64,000 bases of DNA from Hydrogenovibrio sp. SC-1 (GTDB taxonomy: Bacteria; Pseudomonadota; Gammaproteobacteria; Thiomicrospirales; Thiomicrospiraceae). Below, piece after piece: positions 1 to 9,289 of this stretch; within the stretch, counting starts at the first letter, position 1; every line of letters begins with the position of its first letter. The notes below the pieces were generated by a model. That model ran no database searches. It had not been told where the DNA came from and saw only the letters and a program-made list of their open reading frames with translations. The stretch is from NCBI RefSeq assembly GCF_002848135.1, contig NZ_PKGB01000002.1:62001-126000 (forward strand). The letters are read 5' to 3'. Both the position numbers and the translations under genes were made by a program.

Positions 1-50
1 TACCGAGTTAAGCCCAGCTTACCACACCAAATAAAGACCTACCTGAAGCT

Positions 51-76
51 AAAAATGACCAGGCCTGGTCATTTTT
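51..76. terminator. Perfect 26-bp palindrome containing CCAGGCCTGG; bidirectional terminator
   Basis: The arms on either side of the centre at 63/64 are exact reverse complements and end in an A5 tract on the left and a T5 tract on the right, so the element can terminate transcription from both sides. Its right edge overlaps the stop codon (75-77) of the leftward EAL-HDOD gene. Bases 1-50 probably hold the tail of a rightward gene (one frame is open to a TAA at 32-34), but too little is present to identify it. The core CCAGGCCTGG (59-68) is the repeated palindrome of this window. Confidence 0.75.
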
Positions 77-1280
77 AGCCGTCTAAATCAATACTCTGAC
101 TAAATTCCATCGCCATTAAATACAACCTAGACAATTCAGATGGCGTCAGGTTCTTAGGTAATTCAAAATCCGTTTGCCCCTGCTCTATCGCCTTAACTGC
201 ATTCAAGGCTACCCCTAAAGAACCATGATCTTCCAGTAACGCTCGTTTAATAGACTCTTCAAAGTTCAACTCTTTTAACAAATCATCCAACGATGAATCC
301 ATGACTGCATCTAAGCAAGAAAACAGCCCAACCGTAAAGTAACTATCTTTAGAAAAATCATTGACTCGACCACCAACCAACTCACAGAATTTTGCTCGGG
401 CCAATGCCGTTCGAAATAACTCAGACGGCTTATCCTTGGCACCGGATAACATCAACAAACTTGTCCAGCTTTGCAAACGATTCAAACCAAATCGAAGCAC
501 AACATCATGAATAGAACTTATCTGATGAGCGGATCCTTGAGCAGATGCAAACTTTAACAATTTTTGGCTTAAACTCACATCCCGACTAATGGTTTCAGCG
601 AGGGACTTCATATCAATATTGGGATCATAAACCTGCCCCATCAGTTGCATCATCGCTAACTTACTTGGTGGCAATGAGTGACCTTTGATAATCACTGGCT
701 TGGCAAAGAAATAGCCCTGAAAAAAGTCAAAACCAAGCTGATGGCAGAAATCATATTGTTGTTGCGTTTCGACCTTCTCAGCTAACAAGCGGATTCCTTG
801 TGATTTTAGACGAGGAATATGCCTAGCAAGTTGGGAAGGCGGGACATCCAGTATTTCAACTTTAATCAAATCGGCATACTGTTCTAATACAGCTAAATCT
901 GGATTAAAAATGTAATCATCTAATGCAATCCGATACCCCTGTTTACGTAAGGCCTTTAAAGACTCAATCAGACTGGGGGAAACCTTAACATCTTCTAATA
1001 CTTCAATCACAACCTGATTGCGAGGAAAAAACGGCTCGTTTTCACTCAACAACATGGCCTCGGTAAAGTTAATAAAAGCTTTGTGATCCCCGACCACATT
1101 TTTAAGGCCGAGGTCGCCGAATAGATTCATCATTACCTGAGCGGTAGCTGCATCCGGCTCAAGAATAATGGCTTCATTATGATCAGTATTGGCACGGAAC
1201 AAAAGTTCGTAGGCATAAACCTGTTTTTTGCGATCAAAAATCGGTTGACGCCCAATAAAGATGTCTACAAGCTCAGCCAT
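75..1280 (-). CDS. EAL-HDOD signalling protein (YuxH type), catalytically degenerate EAL
   Basis: The 401-residue protein has an N-terminal EAL-like domain (about 5-200) and a C-terminal HDOD domain (about 205-390). The phosphodiesterase signature is degraded: the EAL position reads ELLFR (25-29) and the usual DDFGTG loop reads DDYIF (121-125), although EKVET (168-172) and QGYFF (188-192) are kept. By family knowledge, such proteins act as non-enzymatic effectors in c-di-GMP or stress signalling and motility control rather than as phosphodiesterases. No signal peptide or membrane segment is visible, so it is probably cytosolic. It is monocistronic, with a GAGAG ribosome site just upstream, and ends in a palindromic terminator. 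Confidence 0.88.
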   Translation of the reverse strand: MAELVDIFIGRQPIFDRKKQVYAYELLFRANTDHNEAIILEPDAATAQVMMNLFGDLGLKNVVGDHKAFINFTEAMLLSENEPFFPRNQVVIEVLEDVKVSPSLIESLKALRKQGYRIALDDYIFNPDLAVLEQYADLIKVEILDVPPSQLARHIPRLKSQGIRLLAEKVETQQQYDFCHQLGFDFFQGYFFAKPVIIKGHSLPPSKLAMMQLMGQVYDPNIDMKSLAETISRDVSLSQKLLKFASAQGSAHQISSIHDVVLRFGLNRLQSWTSLLMLSGAKDKPSELFRTALARAKFCELVGGRVNDFSKDSYFTVGLFSCLDAVMDSSLDDLLKELNFEESIKRALLEDHGSLGVALNAVKAIEQGQTDFELPKNLTPSELSRLYLMAMEFSQSIDLDG

Positions 1281-1388
1281 TTAACACTCTCATTTTAAGT
1301 CCGCACCAGATAAAAGGTATTTTTATATAAGAATTATAACGGTTTTCAACAACTTATGAGCCTAATGTCTGAATTATTTCAAACCGGG

Positions 1389-1661
1389 CTACTCAACAGA
1401 TTGATAGGCTTCAGGCAGATCAATCTCTTCGCCACCGAATAAGAATTTTTGCATTTCTTCTTTTAAGAAATTTTGAGCTTTTTGGTCTAAACTGGATAAA
1501 CGGTATTCATTAATCAGAATCGTTTGTTGAGCCAACCACTGCTTCCAAGCCTCCTTAGATATGGTCTCAAACACTTTTTTTCCTAAAGGCCCAGGAAAAG
1601 GTTGGAAATCCAATCCTTCTAGTTCTTGCCCCAATTTTGCGCAATTAACAGTTCTAGACAT
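1389..1661 (-). CDS. yggX: Probable Fe(2+)-trafficking protein YggX
   Basis: The 90-residue protein starts [10 protein letters not shown] with the single conserved Cys near the N-terminus and has the family's usual length and the conserved GKKVFE and [11 protein letters not shown] segments. YggX is a small cytosolic protein linked to iron handling and protection of Fe-S enzymes from oxidative damage. It lies 2 nt downstream of mutY, whose product carries a 4Fe-4S cluster. The mutY-yggX pairing is the same as in E. coli and supports the call. Confidence 0.93.
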   Translation of the reverse strand: MSRTVNCAKLGQELEGLDFQPFPGPLGKKVFETISKEAWKQWLAQQTILINEYRLSSLDQKAQNFLKEEMQKFLFGGEEIDLPEAYQSVE

Positions 1662-1663
1662 AA

Positions 1664-2722
1664 TTATTCTCCAAGTTTTTCAATTAGTTTGCGTATCGGT
1701 GCCGGCAACCCTCGTTTAAGTGCCGACGGCAAAGAAACCCACTCCCCTTCAAGCGAAACGCTTAGTGCATTTGTTACTACCAGTGGCTGAATCAATAAAT
1801 GATAGTGGGTAAATGTATGTTTGAATTCAGGCCATTTTATCAGATTGTTAGGATTCAAAACTGGGCTTTCCACCGCCGATAGGATTTGATCCAGGTCACG
1901 ATCGCCGGTAAATTCTGGAAGACTCCACAACCCGCCCCAAATCCCGCTTTGTGGGCGTTGCTGCAACCAGACATCTCCCTGCTCATTACAACACAGCAAC
2001 ACCATCGCCGAGCGAACAGGCTTGATGGTTTTGGGTTTACTGACAGGGTATTTCGAGACAACGCCTTTTTGCCAAGCTTGGCAGTTTTCCGCTACCGGAC
2101 ACTGTTCACACAAGGGATTGGCTCGACGGCAAAGGGTTGCGCCTAAGTCCATAATGGCCTGTGTATAATCCGCAACGCGGTCATAAGGCGTTAACTGATC
2201 TGCTCTTCGCCACAATTGTTCTTGAGTGGCTTTTTCACCCGACCACCGATCAATTGCATCATAACGGCATAATACCCGCTTCACATTACCATCCAAGATA
2301 GGGTGACGCTGTTGGTTAGCAATTGCCAAAATCGCTCCCGCAGTTGAGCGCCCAATGCCTGGCAAAGCCATCACTTCTTCCAAAGTTTTGGGGAAGTGCC
2401 CTTGATAATCTTTAACAACAATTCCAGCCGTTTTCCATAAATTTCGCCCCCTTGCGTAATAACCTAATCCAGACCAATGGGCTAAAACGCTTTCCTGTGA
2501 AGCTTCTGCTAAATCTTCAACTGACGGAAAGCGCGCCATAAAGCGTTGATAATAAGGAATCACTGTCTGTACTTGGGTTTGTTGCAACATGACTTCCGAC
2601 ACCCAAACACGATAAGCAGACGTTTGCTGCTGCCAAGGTAAGTCATGACGACCAAACTGGTCATACCAATTCAGTAAAGCCTGAGTAAAATCGAGCTGAG
2701 ATTCAGTGGTGGATATGGACAT
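1664..2722 (-). CDS. mutY: A/G-specific adenine DNA glycosylase MutY
   Basis: This is the base-excision repair glycosylase that removes adenine mispaired with 8-oxoguanine. The 352-residue protein shows the catalytic Glu43 in EVMLQQTQV, the helix-hairpin-helix loop [10 protein letters not shown] (120-129), the catalytic Asp144 in [10 protein letters not shown], and the 4Fe-4S ligands Cys198, 205, 208 and 214 (C-x6-C-x2-C-x5-C). A NUDIX-like C-terminal domain (about 235-350) fits the 8-oxoG recognition module. It is the first gene of mutY-yggX and is divergent from trmB across 90 bp. Confidence 0.96.
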   Translation of the reverse strand: MSISTTESQLDFTQALLNWYDQFGRHDLPWQQQTSAYRVWVSEVMLQQTQVQTVIPYYQRFMARFPSVEDLAEASQESVLAHWSGLGYYARGRNLWKTAGIVVKDYQGHFPKTLEEVMALPGIGRSTAGAILAIANQQRHPILDGNVKRVLCRYDAIDRWSGEKATQEQLWRRADQLTPYDRVADYTQAIMDLGATLCRRANPLCEQCPVAENCQAWQKGVVSKYPVSKPKTIKPVRSAMVLLCCNEQGDVWLQQRPQSGIWGGLWSLPEFTGDRDLDQILSAVESPVLNPNNLIKWPEFKHTFTHYHLLIQPLVVTNALSVSLEGEWVSLPSALKRGLPAPIRKLIEKLGE

Positions 2723-2812
2723 AAAGTGAGGTTAACGATATTTTGATGATGCAAATGGTTATCATACACGTTTAAGCTATAATAACCACCATTTGGCAAA
2801 AGGTCATCTATT

Positions 2813-3514
2813 ATGACAGAAGAAAACACCCCAACACCCCCAGAAAAACGACGCATCAAGAGTTTTGTTCTCAGGCAAGGCCGACTATCGGCTTCCCAGC
2901 AAAATGCCATTGATAGTCTCTGGCCCAGTGTCGGCTTGGAGCTTGATGAACAGCAATTAAACTTTGAAACGCTCTTTGATCGCACAGCACCGACCATTCT
3001 TGAGATTGGTTTTGGTATGGGCGCGAGCTTGGCTGAAATGGCCGAACGCCACCCAGAAAACAACTATATTGGCATCGAGGTACACCGCCCAGGGGTGGGT
3101 GCTTTATTAAAATTGATTGAAGCAAAACAGTTAACCAATATTCGCGTATTCAATGCTGATGCCATCGATGTGTTGAATCAGAAAATTCCAAAAAACAGTC
3201 TTGACGCCGTTTATTTATTCTTCCCCGACCCTTGGCACAAGAGTAAACATAAGAAACGCCGCATTGTTCAGGCCGAATTTGCAAGCAAGATTGCCGAACA
3301 CCTGAAACCTGGTGGACAATTTCATATGGCAACTGACTGGGAAGATTACGCCGAACACATGATGAGCGTAATGACAGCCTGTACAGACTTCAAGAACCTG
3401 AGTGGTGAAGGGCAATTTACCCCTCGCCCTAACCATCGCCCCCTAACCAAGTTTGAACAACGCGGTCAGCGACTAGGGCATGGGGTATGGGATTTAGTTT
3501 TTATTAAGACCTAA
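2813..3514 (+). CDS. trmB: tRNA (guanine-N7-)-methyltransferase TrmB
   Basis: It methylates N7 of G46 in the tRNA variable loop using S-adenosylmethionine. The 233-residue protein has the SAM-binding motif ILEIGFGMGASLAEMA (about residues 62-77), the family signature FPDPWHKSKHKKRRI (about 138-152) and the conserved TDWEDYAEHM near the C-terminal side. A TATAAT -10 hexamer lies at 2778-2783, about 30 bp upstream, with no convincing -35. It is divergent from mutY, and a convergent hairpin follows its stop. Confidence 0.95.
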   Translation: MTEENTPTPPEKRRIKSFVLRQGRLSASQQNAIDSLWPSVGLELDEQQLNFETLFDRTAPTILEIGFGMGASLAEMAERHPENNYIGIEVHRPGVGALLKLIEAKQLTNIRVFNADAIDVLNQKIPKNSLDAVYLFFPDPWHKSKHKKRRIVQAEFASKIAEHLKPGGQFHMATDWEDYAEHMMSVMTACTDFKNLSGEGQFTPRPNHRPLTKFEQRGQRLGHGVWDLVFIKT

Positions 3515-3527
3515 TCGATTTAAGATG

Positions 3528-3555
3528 GGCTAGGCACCAATACAGGCGCCTAGCC
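3528..3555. terminator. Convergent hairpin between trmB and the asmA-like gene
   Basis: GGCTAGGC (3528-3535) pairs perfectly with GCCTAGCC (3548-3555) across a 12-nt loop. The right arm overlaps the stop codon of the leftward gene. There is no long T-tract on the trmB side, but on the leftward strand the sequence after the hairpin is also weak in T, so this may be a modest or factor-dependent terminator. Confidence 0.55.
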
Positions 3556-5775
3556 TCCCATAAAGTTTTTTAAACTCTCAAATAACTTTTTCTGATTTCT
3601 GGGACTGTTCATTAACTTATCAAGCTCGACTGACCATCGGAGCCGATCAATTGGCCCTTTTACCTGAATGGGGATTTCCAGTCCAGAAAAGGTTTCTAGT
3701 GATTCTGGTGGATTGTGATAAGTGGTAAATAACTTACCCTTATAAAACCCTTTTAACATCGACAATTGCCCGGTGCCAATCGCAGAAAATCGTTCACTTT
3801 CAACATTCAGACGATCCACAATCAGCTTACCCTGCTGCAAATGACTCTTGAGCTTTAATTCTGAAAAGGCTGTTTTATCGGTCGATTTTGTTGTCTGCCC
3901 CGCAAGAACCTTATTGAGATCTAAGCCTTTTAAGGAGCCTTGGCTCACATTTGCTGTTAAGTTTCCCTGTAAATTCTGCGTCAACAACTTTCCATTCACA
4001 CCGCGAGACATAAAGTCAAAGTGCCCGTTCAGCTGGCCCTCCAGCTGATTCATTTGCCATGCTGTTGATAAAAAGGGTAGAAGGTCTAAATCCATTAATT
4101 TCACTGAACCTTTATAGGCAGGTGTTTTTCCCGATACATCAATTTGTAGCTTCGAACGCAATTCTCCACCATATAACTGAACATCAAAAGGTGCTAGCGT
4201 CAAATGTCCTTTGCTCGCGGTTAAAGAAATTTCCATAGCATCCAGTTCAATTTGCCACAGCTTTAATTGTTTTACATGGAGTTGCCCTTGTGAATTCAAG
4301 GCTTGCAAAGTGGCAATGGGCAGACCAATCGGCAAATAGGTTTTATCATCCGATGCCATCGCTTCTAATGGTTTCTTATCTGTAGAGCCTGTTTTGGGTT
4401 TGGCTGGTGATGATAACTTTGCCTGAACGCGTGCCCGATATGTCTCTAAATCTAGGTTATCCAACGTTAAATCAAATTGAAGTTGCGGAGACTGTCCTTC
4501 TTTTTCAGCCGATTTGCGCCAAAAATGCCCTTGCAAAAGGGTATCGTCCAACGTCAACTTTAAAGACTCAATACTGAGTTGGTCTGCAGACTGAGACCAA
4601 TCTAACGATACCGAAAAATCAGTTAATGCTTTTTCATTTAGAAAATCTGGCAAAGTAACGCCTGCATGCCGAAACCAATGTCGTAAATTAATTTTGGATG
4701 CCATCAAACTTCCTTGGTGGCTCACACCCCTTGCCTCAAAAGCACCTGTAAAATCTGCTAAGACTGTAGATTCCAAAGAGCTGAATTGAGCTTGTTTCAC
4801 GTGAAACTGACCCTTTTCCCAAAATAGGTTTGCCGAGTCGCCAGACAACTCAACTCGGGTTTCAGGAATACCCGCAGCCACTGGCAATATCAACCGAACA
4901 TTACCCACCCAATCCGATAATTGCCATTCAGACAGGTTGTTATTCAGCATCAGTTTTGAGGTTAAATGCGCTGAAGCATCAGCTGCCATTAATGACGTTG
5001 CTAAATCAAAATTGGTTAATAATTTAAACGGTTGATTGGGTGCAAGATCAAACGCCATCAAATCGAACTTTTCTAACGTCAGGTGCGTTAGGTTTTGTTG
5101 ATTGACCCACTCCACACGACTATTTTGCCAAATCAAACTATCCAACTGCCATGAAAAAGAAATCGGTTCGGCCGCTGAGTCAGTTGAGCCAATTTCATTC
5201 GCAACCGTTTGAAACCCAGATTGACTGGTCTGAAATTGAGTCGAGTGTAATAATCTTTTTTTAAGCGCTTGCCAATTTTTCTCTCCGTTTGGAGAGACTT
5301 CTAGATAGAGCGAAGGAGAATCAAATTCAACGCCAAGAAAATCGAGTCGTCGCTGTAGAAATAAACTCACCAACGATAGACTGGCTCGCATCGATTTAAT
5401 TTGAGCAATATTTTCTCGACTATAGCCGGGAGGGTTCTTCAAGATGATCTGATGAACTTGCAATGAGAAAGGTAACGGCGAAACCTCAATGGCACCTTCA
5501 ATTTTTAAATCATACCCAACACGTTGTTGAAATTCGGCTTCAATTTGCGGCTTATATTGATTAAAGTCGATTAAAGAAATCGCTCCTACAAAGCCCAATA
5601 ACACGATAATGGGAACCCCAATAAACACCAAAATCAAACGATTTAACCACTTTCTAAAACGCGATTGAGGGCGCCCTTTTAACTTGGCAACTCTGGCTTC
5701 TTTTATCGGACATTTATGATCATTGTCGTATACTTTTTTCTGGGGGGTTGCGGCTGACCCAGCTTGTTCAGTCAT
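3550..5775 (-). CDS. AsmA family protein
   Basis: The 741-residue protein has a short basic cytosolic N-terminus, one membrane segment (about residues 45-70) and a long, beta-rich periplasmic body with the family opening FNQYKPQIEAEFQQRVGYDL. AsmA-like proteins are large inner-membrane-anchored periplasmic proteins implicated in outer-membrane assembly and lipid transport; which member of the family this is cannot be decided by eye. The upstream gene is hemW, 42 bp away on the same strand. The gene contains an almost perfect parS palindrome at 4793-4808. Confidence 0.85.
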   Translation of the reverse strand: MTEQAGSAATPQKKVYDNDHKCPIKEARVAKLKGRPQSRFRKWLNRLILVFIGVPIIVLLGFVGAISLIDFNQYKPQIEAEFQQRVGYDLKIEGAIEVSPLPFSLQVHQIILKNPPGYSRENIAQIKSMRASLSLVSLFLQRRLDFLGVEFDSPSLYLEVSPNGEKNWQALKKRLLHSTQFQTSQSGFQTVANEIGSTDSAAEPISFSWQLDSLIWQNSRVEWVNQQNLTHLTLEKFDLMAFDLAPNQPFKLLTNFDLATSLMAADASAHLTSKLMLNNNLSEWQLSDWVGNVRLILPVAAGIPETRVELSGDSANLFWEKGQFHVKQAQFSSLESTVLADFTGAFEARGVSHQGSLMASKINLRHWFRHAGVTLPDFLNEKALTDFSVSLDWSQSADQLSIESLKLTLDDTLLQGHFWRKSAEKEGQSPQLQFDLTLDNLDLETYRARVQAKLSSPAKPKTGSTDKKPLEAMASDDKTYLPIGLPIATLQALNSQGQLHVKQLKLWQIELDAMEISLTASKGHLTLAPFDVQLYGGELRSKLQIDVSGKTPAYKGSVKLMDLDLLPFLSTAWQMNQLEGQLNGHFDFMSRGVNGKLLTQNLQGNLTANVSQGSLKGLDLNKVLAGQTTKSTDKTAFSELKLKSHLQQGKLIVDRLNVESERFSAIGTGQLSMLKGFYKGKLFTTYHNPPESLETFSGLEIPIQVKGPIDRLRWSVELDKLMNSPRNQKKLFESLKNFMGG
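4793..4808. other. parS: parS-like ParB binding site (15/16)
   Basis: The 16-mer TGTTTCACGTGAAACT differs only at the last base from the widely conserved bacterial parS TGTTTCACGTGAAACA, and its 14-bp core is a perfect palindrome. It lies inside the asmA-like gene, where it encodes FHVKQ, an unremarkable stretch. parS sites are bound by the chromosome-partitioning protein ParB and normally cluster near the replication origin. parA and parB are not in the window. Confidence 0.75.
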
Positions 5776-5817
5776 AATATTCTCATTTTGGTTAAATTTG
5801 GCGGTTTAAACATTCAA

Positions 5818-7017
5818 TCACGAGCTGGCGGGGAGCAATTGTTCGAGTAAATGGTTTAAATAGGCTTTACCCGAATCCGTTAACCTTAGATAATCTGGGT
5901 TCTGAGTCAATTTCACCCATCCTGATGCGACCCAATGGGTCAAGATAGGTTCAAGCGGTTGCATCGACAGTCCCGTTCTTTCTTCAAATAATGACAATTC
6001 AAACCCCTGCTGTAAACGTAATGCATTGAGCATAAATTCAAAACGCGCATCCTCAGCGGTTAAACCTGTTTGGCGCCCCATTTTACCACGCTCTATCATT
6101 TCCATATAGCCTCCAGGAGAGGCTGGCATTTGCGTTCGCCAAATCTGGCCATTCGGTGCATCAGTTATTTTGCCATGCGCCCCCGCACCCAACCCAATGT
6201 AATCGCCAAACTGCCAATAATTCAGGTTATGACGGCAGGCCTGATTATTTTTTGCATAGGCTGAAACTTCATAATGTTCAAATCCCGCTTCAGCCAATTG
6301 CGACTGGCAAGCCAGCTGCATATCCCAAGCCAGATCATCATCCGGTAGCGGCGGTGGCTGCTTGTAAAAAGGCGTATTAGGCTCCAAGGTCAGTTGGTAA
6401 TGTGAAATATGCGTGGGCGCCAATTCCAGTGCTTGCACGATATCTTGCTGTGCCTGAACCAAGGTTTGTTGAGGAAGTGCAAACATCAAATCAACGTTAA
6501 CGTTATCAAATCCGGCCGACTTGGCCGCCTCGATTGCTCGAATAGCTTCTGCTGCTGAGTGAATCCGCCCTAAAGCAACTAATTTTTGATCATCAAAACT
6601 TTGCACGCCAATCGATAATCGGTTGATACCCGCTTGCCGAAACCCGGCAAATTTTTCTAAATCCACAGTGCCAGGGTTAGCTTCTAGCGTAATTTCCACA
6701 TCAGCCCCGAACCCTAGCAAAGCTCTAAGCTGCGACAAAAACTGGTTCAACCCTTCTTCACTGATTAAGCTGGGAGTACCACCACCGAAAAAAATGGAGT
6801 GTATTGGCCGACCCCAAATTTGCGGCAAGGTCTGCTCCAATTGGCGAATCATCGCCGCCAAATAACGCTGCTCTTCAGCTCGCTGAGTCGAGACAGACAC
6901 TGGCTTGTCTGAGGATTTTAAGCTATGTGAATTGAAGTCACAGTATGGGCATTTGCGCTCACACCAAGGATAGTGCACATACAATGATAATGGAAGCGGG
7001 GAATGAAACTGCAACAC
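5818..7017 (-). CDS. hemW: Radical SAM heme chaperone HemW
   Basis: The 399-residue protein carries a radical-SAM cluster motif near the N-terminus (Cys19, Cys23, Cys26 in WCERKCPYCDF) followed by FFGGGTPSLI and a C-terminal HemN-like domain. Proteins of this type were long named oxygen-independent coproporphyrinogen III oxidase, but they lack features of HemN and are now regarded as heme chaperones (HemW). The start is a non-ATG codon: GTG at 7017 (or the adjacent TTG) behind an AGGAG ribosome site. It sits upstream of the asmA-like gene on the same strand. Confidence 0.92.
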   Translation of the reverse strand: MLQFHSPLPLSLYVHYPWCERKCPYCDFNSHSLKSSDKPVSVSTQRAEEQRYLAAMIRQLEQTLPQIWGRPIHSIFFGGGTPSLISEEGLNQFLSQLRALLGFGADVEITLEANPGTVDLEKFAGFRQAGINRLSIGVQSFDDQKLVALGRIHSAAEAIRAIEAAKSAGFDNVNVDLMFALPQQTLVQAQQDIVQALELAPTHISHYQLTLEPNTPFYKQPPPLPDDDLAWDMQLACQSQLAEAGFEHYEVSAYAKNNQACRHNLNYWQFGDYIGLGAGAHGKITDAPNGQIWRTQMPASPGGYMEMIERGKMGRQTGLTAEDARFEFMLNALRLQQGFELSLFEERTGLSMQPLEPILTHWVASGWVKLTQNPDYLRLTDSGKAYLNHLLEQLLPASS

Positions 7018-7198
7018 GAAACTCCTAGACTCGAATAAACGGCTATTTTAGTTGAATTATCCATTTAATGGGTTAATCAACTATTAATCAGCTATGCTTT
7101 TTTTAAAATGGATTCCTTGAAAGCTCAATATTAAAATCAGCCTATTTTACGCTGGGGTTTTCCCTTAAAATGAGTCCATCATATTAGGGTAATGACAA

Positions 7199-9289
7199 AT
7201 GGAATCAAACAGTTTATTTATTGCACCACGTGAACGTCATGCTGGCAGCTTACTGATTTCTTTAGGGATGATGTCACTGCTAAGACAGCGGTTTGAAAAA
7301 ATTGCATTTTTTAAACCCTTGGTCGCGACGGATGACGACCTCGATACCCAATTTATTCAAAATGTTTTTCAACTTTCCATGCCAATCGAACAAACGCATG
7401 GGATGCTACTTTCAGACGCGACTGAACTGATTAGTGAAAATAAAAAACATGCCTTATTTGAAACGCTGGTTGCCCAATTTAAACAGTTACAACAGTCTTA
7501 TGACTTTGTATTGGTCCAAGGCATGGAACTTTCTCGCCATGCCAGTGGCATCGATTTTGACATTAATCTCGCTTTATCAAAGCATTTTAATAGTGCCTAT
7601 TTACCCGTATTGAATGGTCAAGCAAAATCCAAACATGAGATTGACAAAGAAATTGAGCTAGAAAGTCACTCTAGCAGCCATACAGAGCCATTTGCCATTT
7701 TTGTCAACCGAATCGACCCTATGGTCTTTAAACAACTCAATGAGCACCCTGCACCAACCGAATTACCGATATTTTTTCTACCGGAAGTCGCGGATTTAAA
7801 TACCCCATCAATCCAAGAAGTCTGTGATGCTTTAGATGGCAAGGTCATTTGGGGCCAAGAAACAACGGCTAATCGCTTGGTTAAAGCCCCTATTGTTGCG
7901 GCCATGACCGTTGAGCATTTTTTACCGCGTGTCCGTGAGGGCGATTTAATTATCGTACCGGGTGATCGTAGTGATATCTTAATGGCCTCGATTATGAGTC
8001 TGTCTGCTCGCAACTTACCCAATATTGCCGGTATTTTATTAACAGGGGGACTGCTGCCCTGTGACATTATTCAAAATATTATTACTGGAATTGAATTCAG
8101 CAACTGCCCGATTTTAAGCGTGGCAACTGACACCTACCCGAGTGCAATGCATGTTGGACAGGTTAAAGCAAAACTCAATGCCAATAACCCTAGAAAAACC
8201 AACCTCGCACTCGGTGTATTTGATCAATATGTTGCACGACAAACCCTCTCGGACAAAATTGTTGAACGCTGCCAGGATCATAGCAAAGATATTATGACAC
8301 CGATTATGTTTGAATACGGTTTGTTTGAAAAAGCACGCAAATCCCTTAAAACGATCGTATTGCCTGAAGCAGATGATGATCGCATTTTGCAAGCCTGTGA
8401 CATTCTCTGTCAGCGAAAAGTGGTTAAACCAATCTTATTGGGAAATCGTGAGGAAATCCTTTATCGTGCCAGCTTGCTAGGCTTATCCCTAACCCAGGTA
8501 GAGATTATTGACCCCAATACCAGTGCTTGGAAAGCGGAATTTACCGATGCCCTCTATCAACTACGTCGTCACAAAGGATTACCCTACGATGTCGCCAAGG
8601 ATGCGATGTCACACGTCAGCTATTTTGCTACCATGATGGTGCATCTCGGCTATGCAGACGGTATGGTTTCAGGTGCCACTCACACGACCGCTGACACCAT
8701 TCGGCCTGCCTTACAGGTTATCAAAACACAGCCTGGATTAACGCGGGTTTCCAGTGTATTTTTTATGTGTTTTGAAACACGCGTTTTGGTGTTTGGTGAT
8801 TGCGCAGTCAATCAATCTCCTAATGCCCAACAGTTGGCAGAGATTGCTATCAGTTCGGCACAAACGGCCTCACAGTTTGGTATAGAGCCACGTATCGCTA
8901 TGCTCTCCTATGCCAGCGGTGAATCGGGGAACGGCTCAGAAGTTGACAAAGTACGTCAAGCCACTCTTCTGGTCAAACAATCGCACCCTCATTTGAAAAT
9001 CGAAGGTCCCATTCAGTATGATGCGGCAATTGATCCGGGGGTGGCAAAACAAAAACTGCCGTTTTCTGAAGTGGCTGGACAGGCCACGGTCTTTATTTTT
9101 CCAGATTTAAATACCGGCAATAATACCTATAAGGCCGTGCAAAGGGCTTCCAATGGCGTAGCAATTGGCCCCGTATTACAAGGACTGCGCAAACCCATTA
9201 ATGACCTGAGTCGAGGCTGCACGGTTGCCGATATTATTAACACGGTTGCCATTACCGCTATTCAAGCACAGCACTTGGAGTCACAATGA
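7199..9289 (+). CDS. pta: Phosphate acetyltransferase, long form
   Basis: It interconverts acetyl-CoA and acetyl phosphate. At 696 residues it is the long class II form: an N-terminal P-loop-like domain (about 1-200), a central DRTGG domain (about 215-330) and the catalytic domain (about 375-690) with TIVLPEADDDRILQACD and VSGATHTTADTIRPALQ. An AGGG ribosome site precedes the ATG. The TGA stop overlaps the ackA start (ATGA), so Pta and AckA are translationally coupled and together make the acetate/acetyl phosphate pathway. Confidence 0.96.
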   Translation: MESNSLFIAPRERHAGSLLISLGMMSLLRQRFEKIAFFKPLVATDDDLDTQFIQNVFQLSMPIEQTHGMLLSDATELISENKKHALFETLVAQFKQLQQSYDFVLVQGMELSRHASGIDFDINLALSKHFNSAYLPVLNGQAKSKHEIDKEIELESHSSSHTEPFAIFVNRIDPMVFKQLNEHPAPTELPIFFLPEVADLNTPSIQEVCDALDGKVIWGQETTANRLVKAPIVAAMTVEHFLPRVREGDLIIVPGDRSDILMASIMSLSARNLPNIAGILLTGGLLPCDIIQNIITGIEFSNCPILSVATDTYPSAMHVGQVKAKLNANNPRKTNLALGVFDQYVARQTLSDKIVERCQDHSKDIMTPIMFEYGLFEKARKSLKTIVLPEADDDRILQACDILCQRKVVKPILLGNREEILYRASLLGLSLTQVEIIDPNTSAWKAEFTDALYQLRRHKGLPYDVAKDAMSHVSYFATMMVHLGYADGMVSGATHTTADTIRPALQVIKTQPGLTRVSSVFFMCFETRVLVFGDCAVNQSPNAQQLAEIAISSAQTASQFGIEPRIAMLSYASGESGNGSEVDKVRQATLLVKQSHPHLKIEGPIQYDAAIDPGVAKQKLPFSEVAGQATVFIFPDLNTGNNTYKAVQRASNGVAIGPVLQGLRKPINDLSRGCTVADIINTVAITAIQAQHLESQ

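Noticed and set aside
1855-2146. Overlapping open frames in mutY and similar frames under other large genes
   Set aside because: They lie inside clearly coding genes in other frames, with no ribosome sites and no recognisable protein features.
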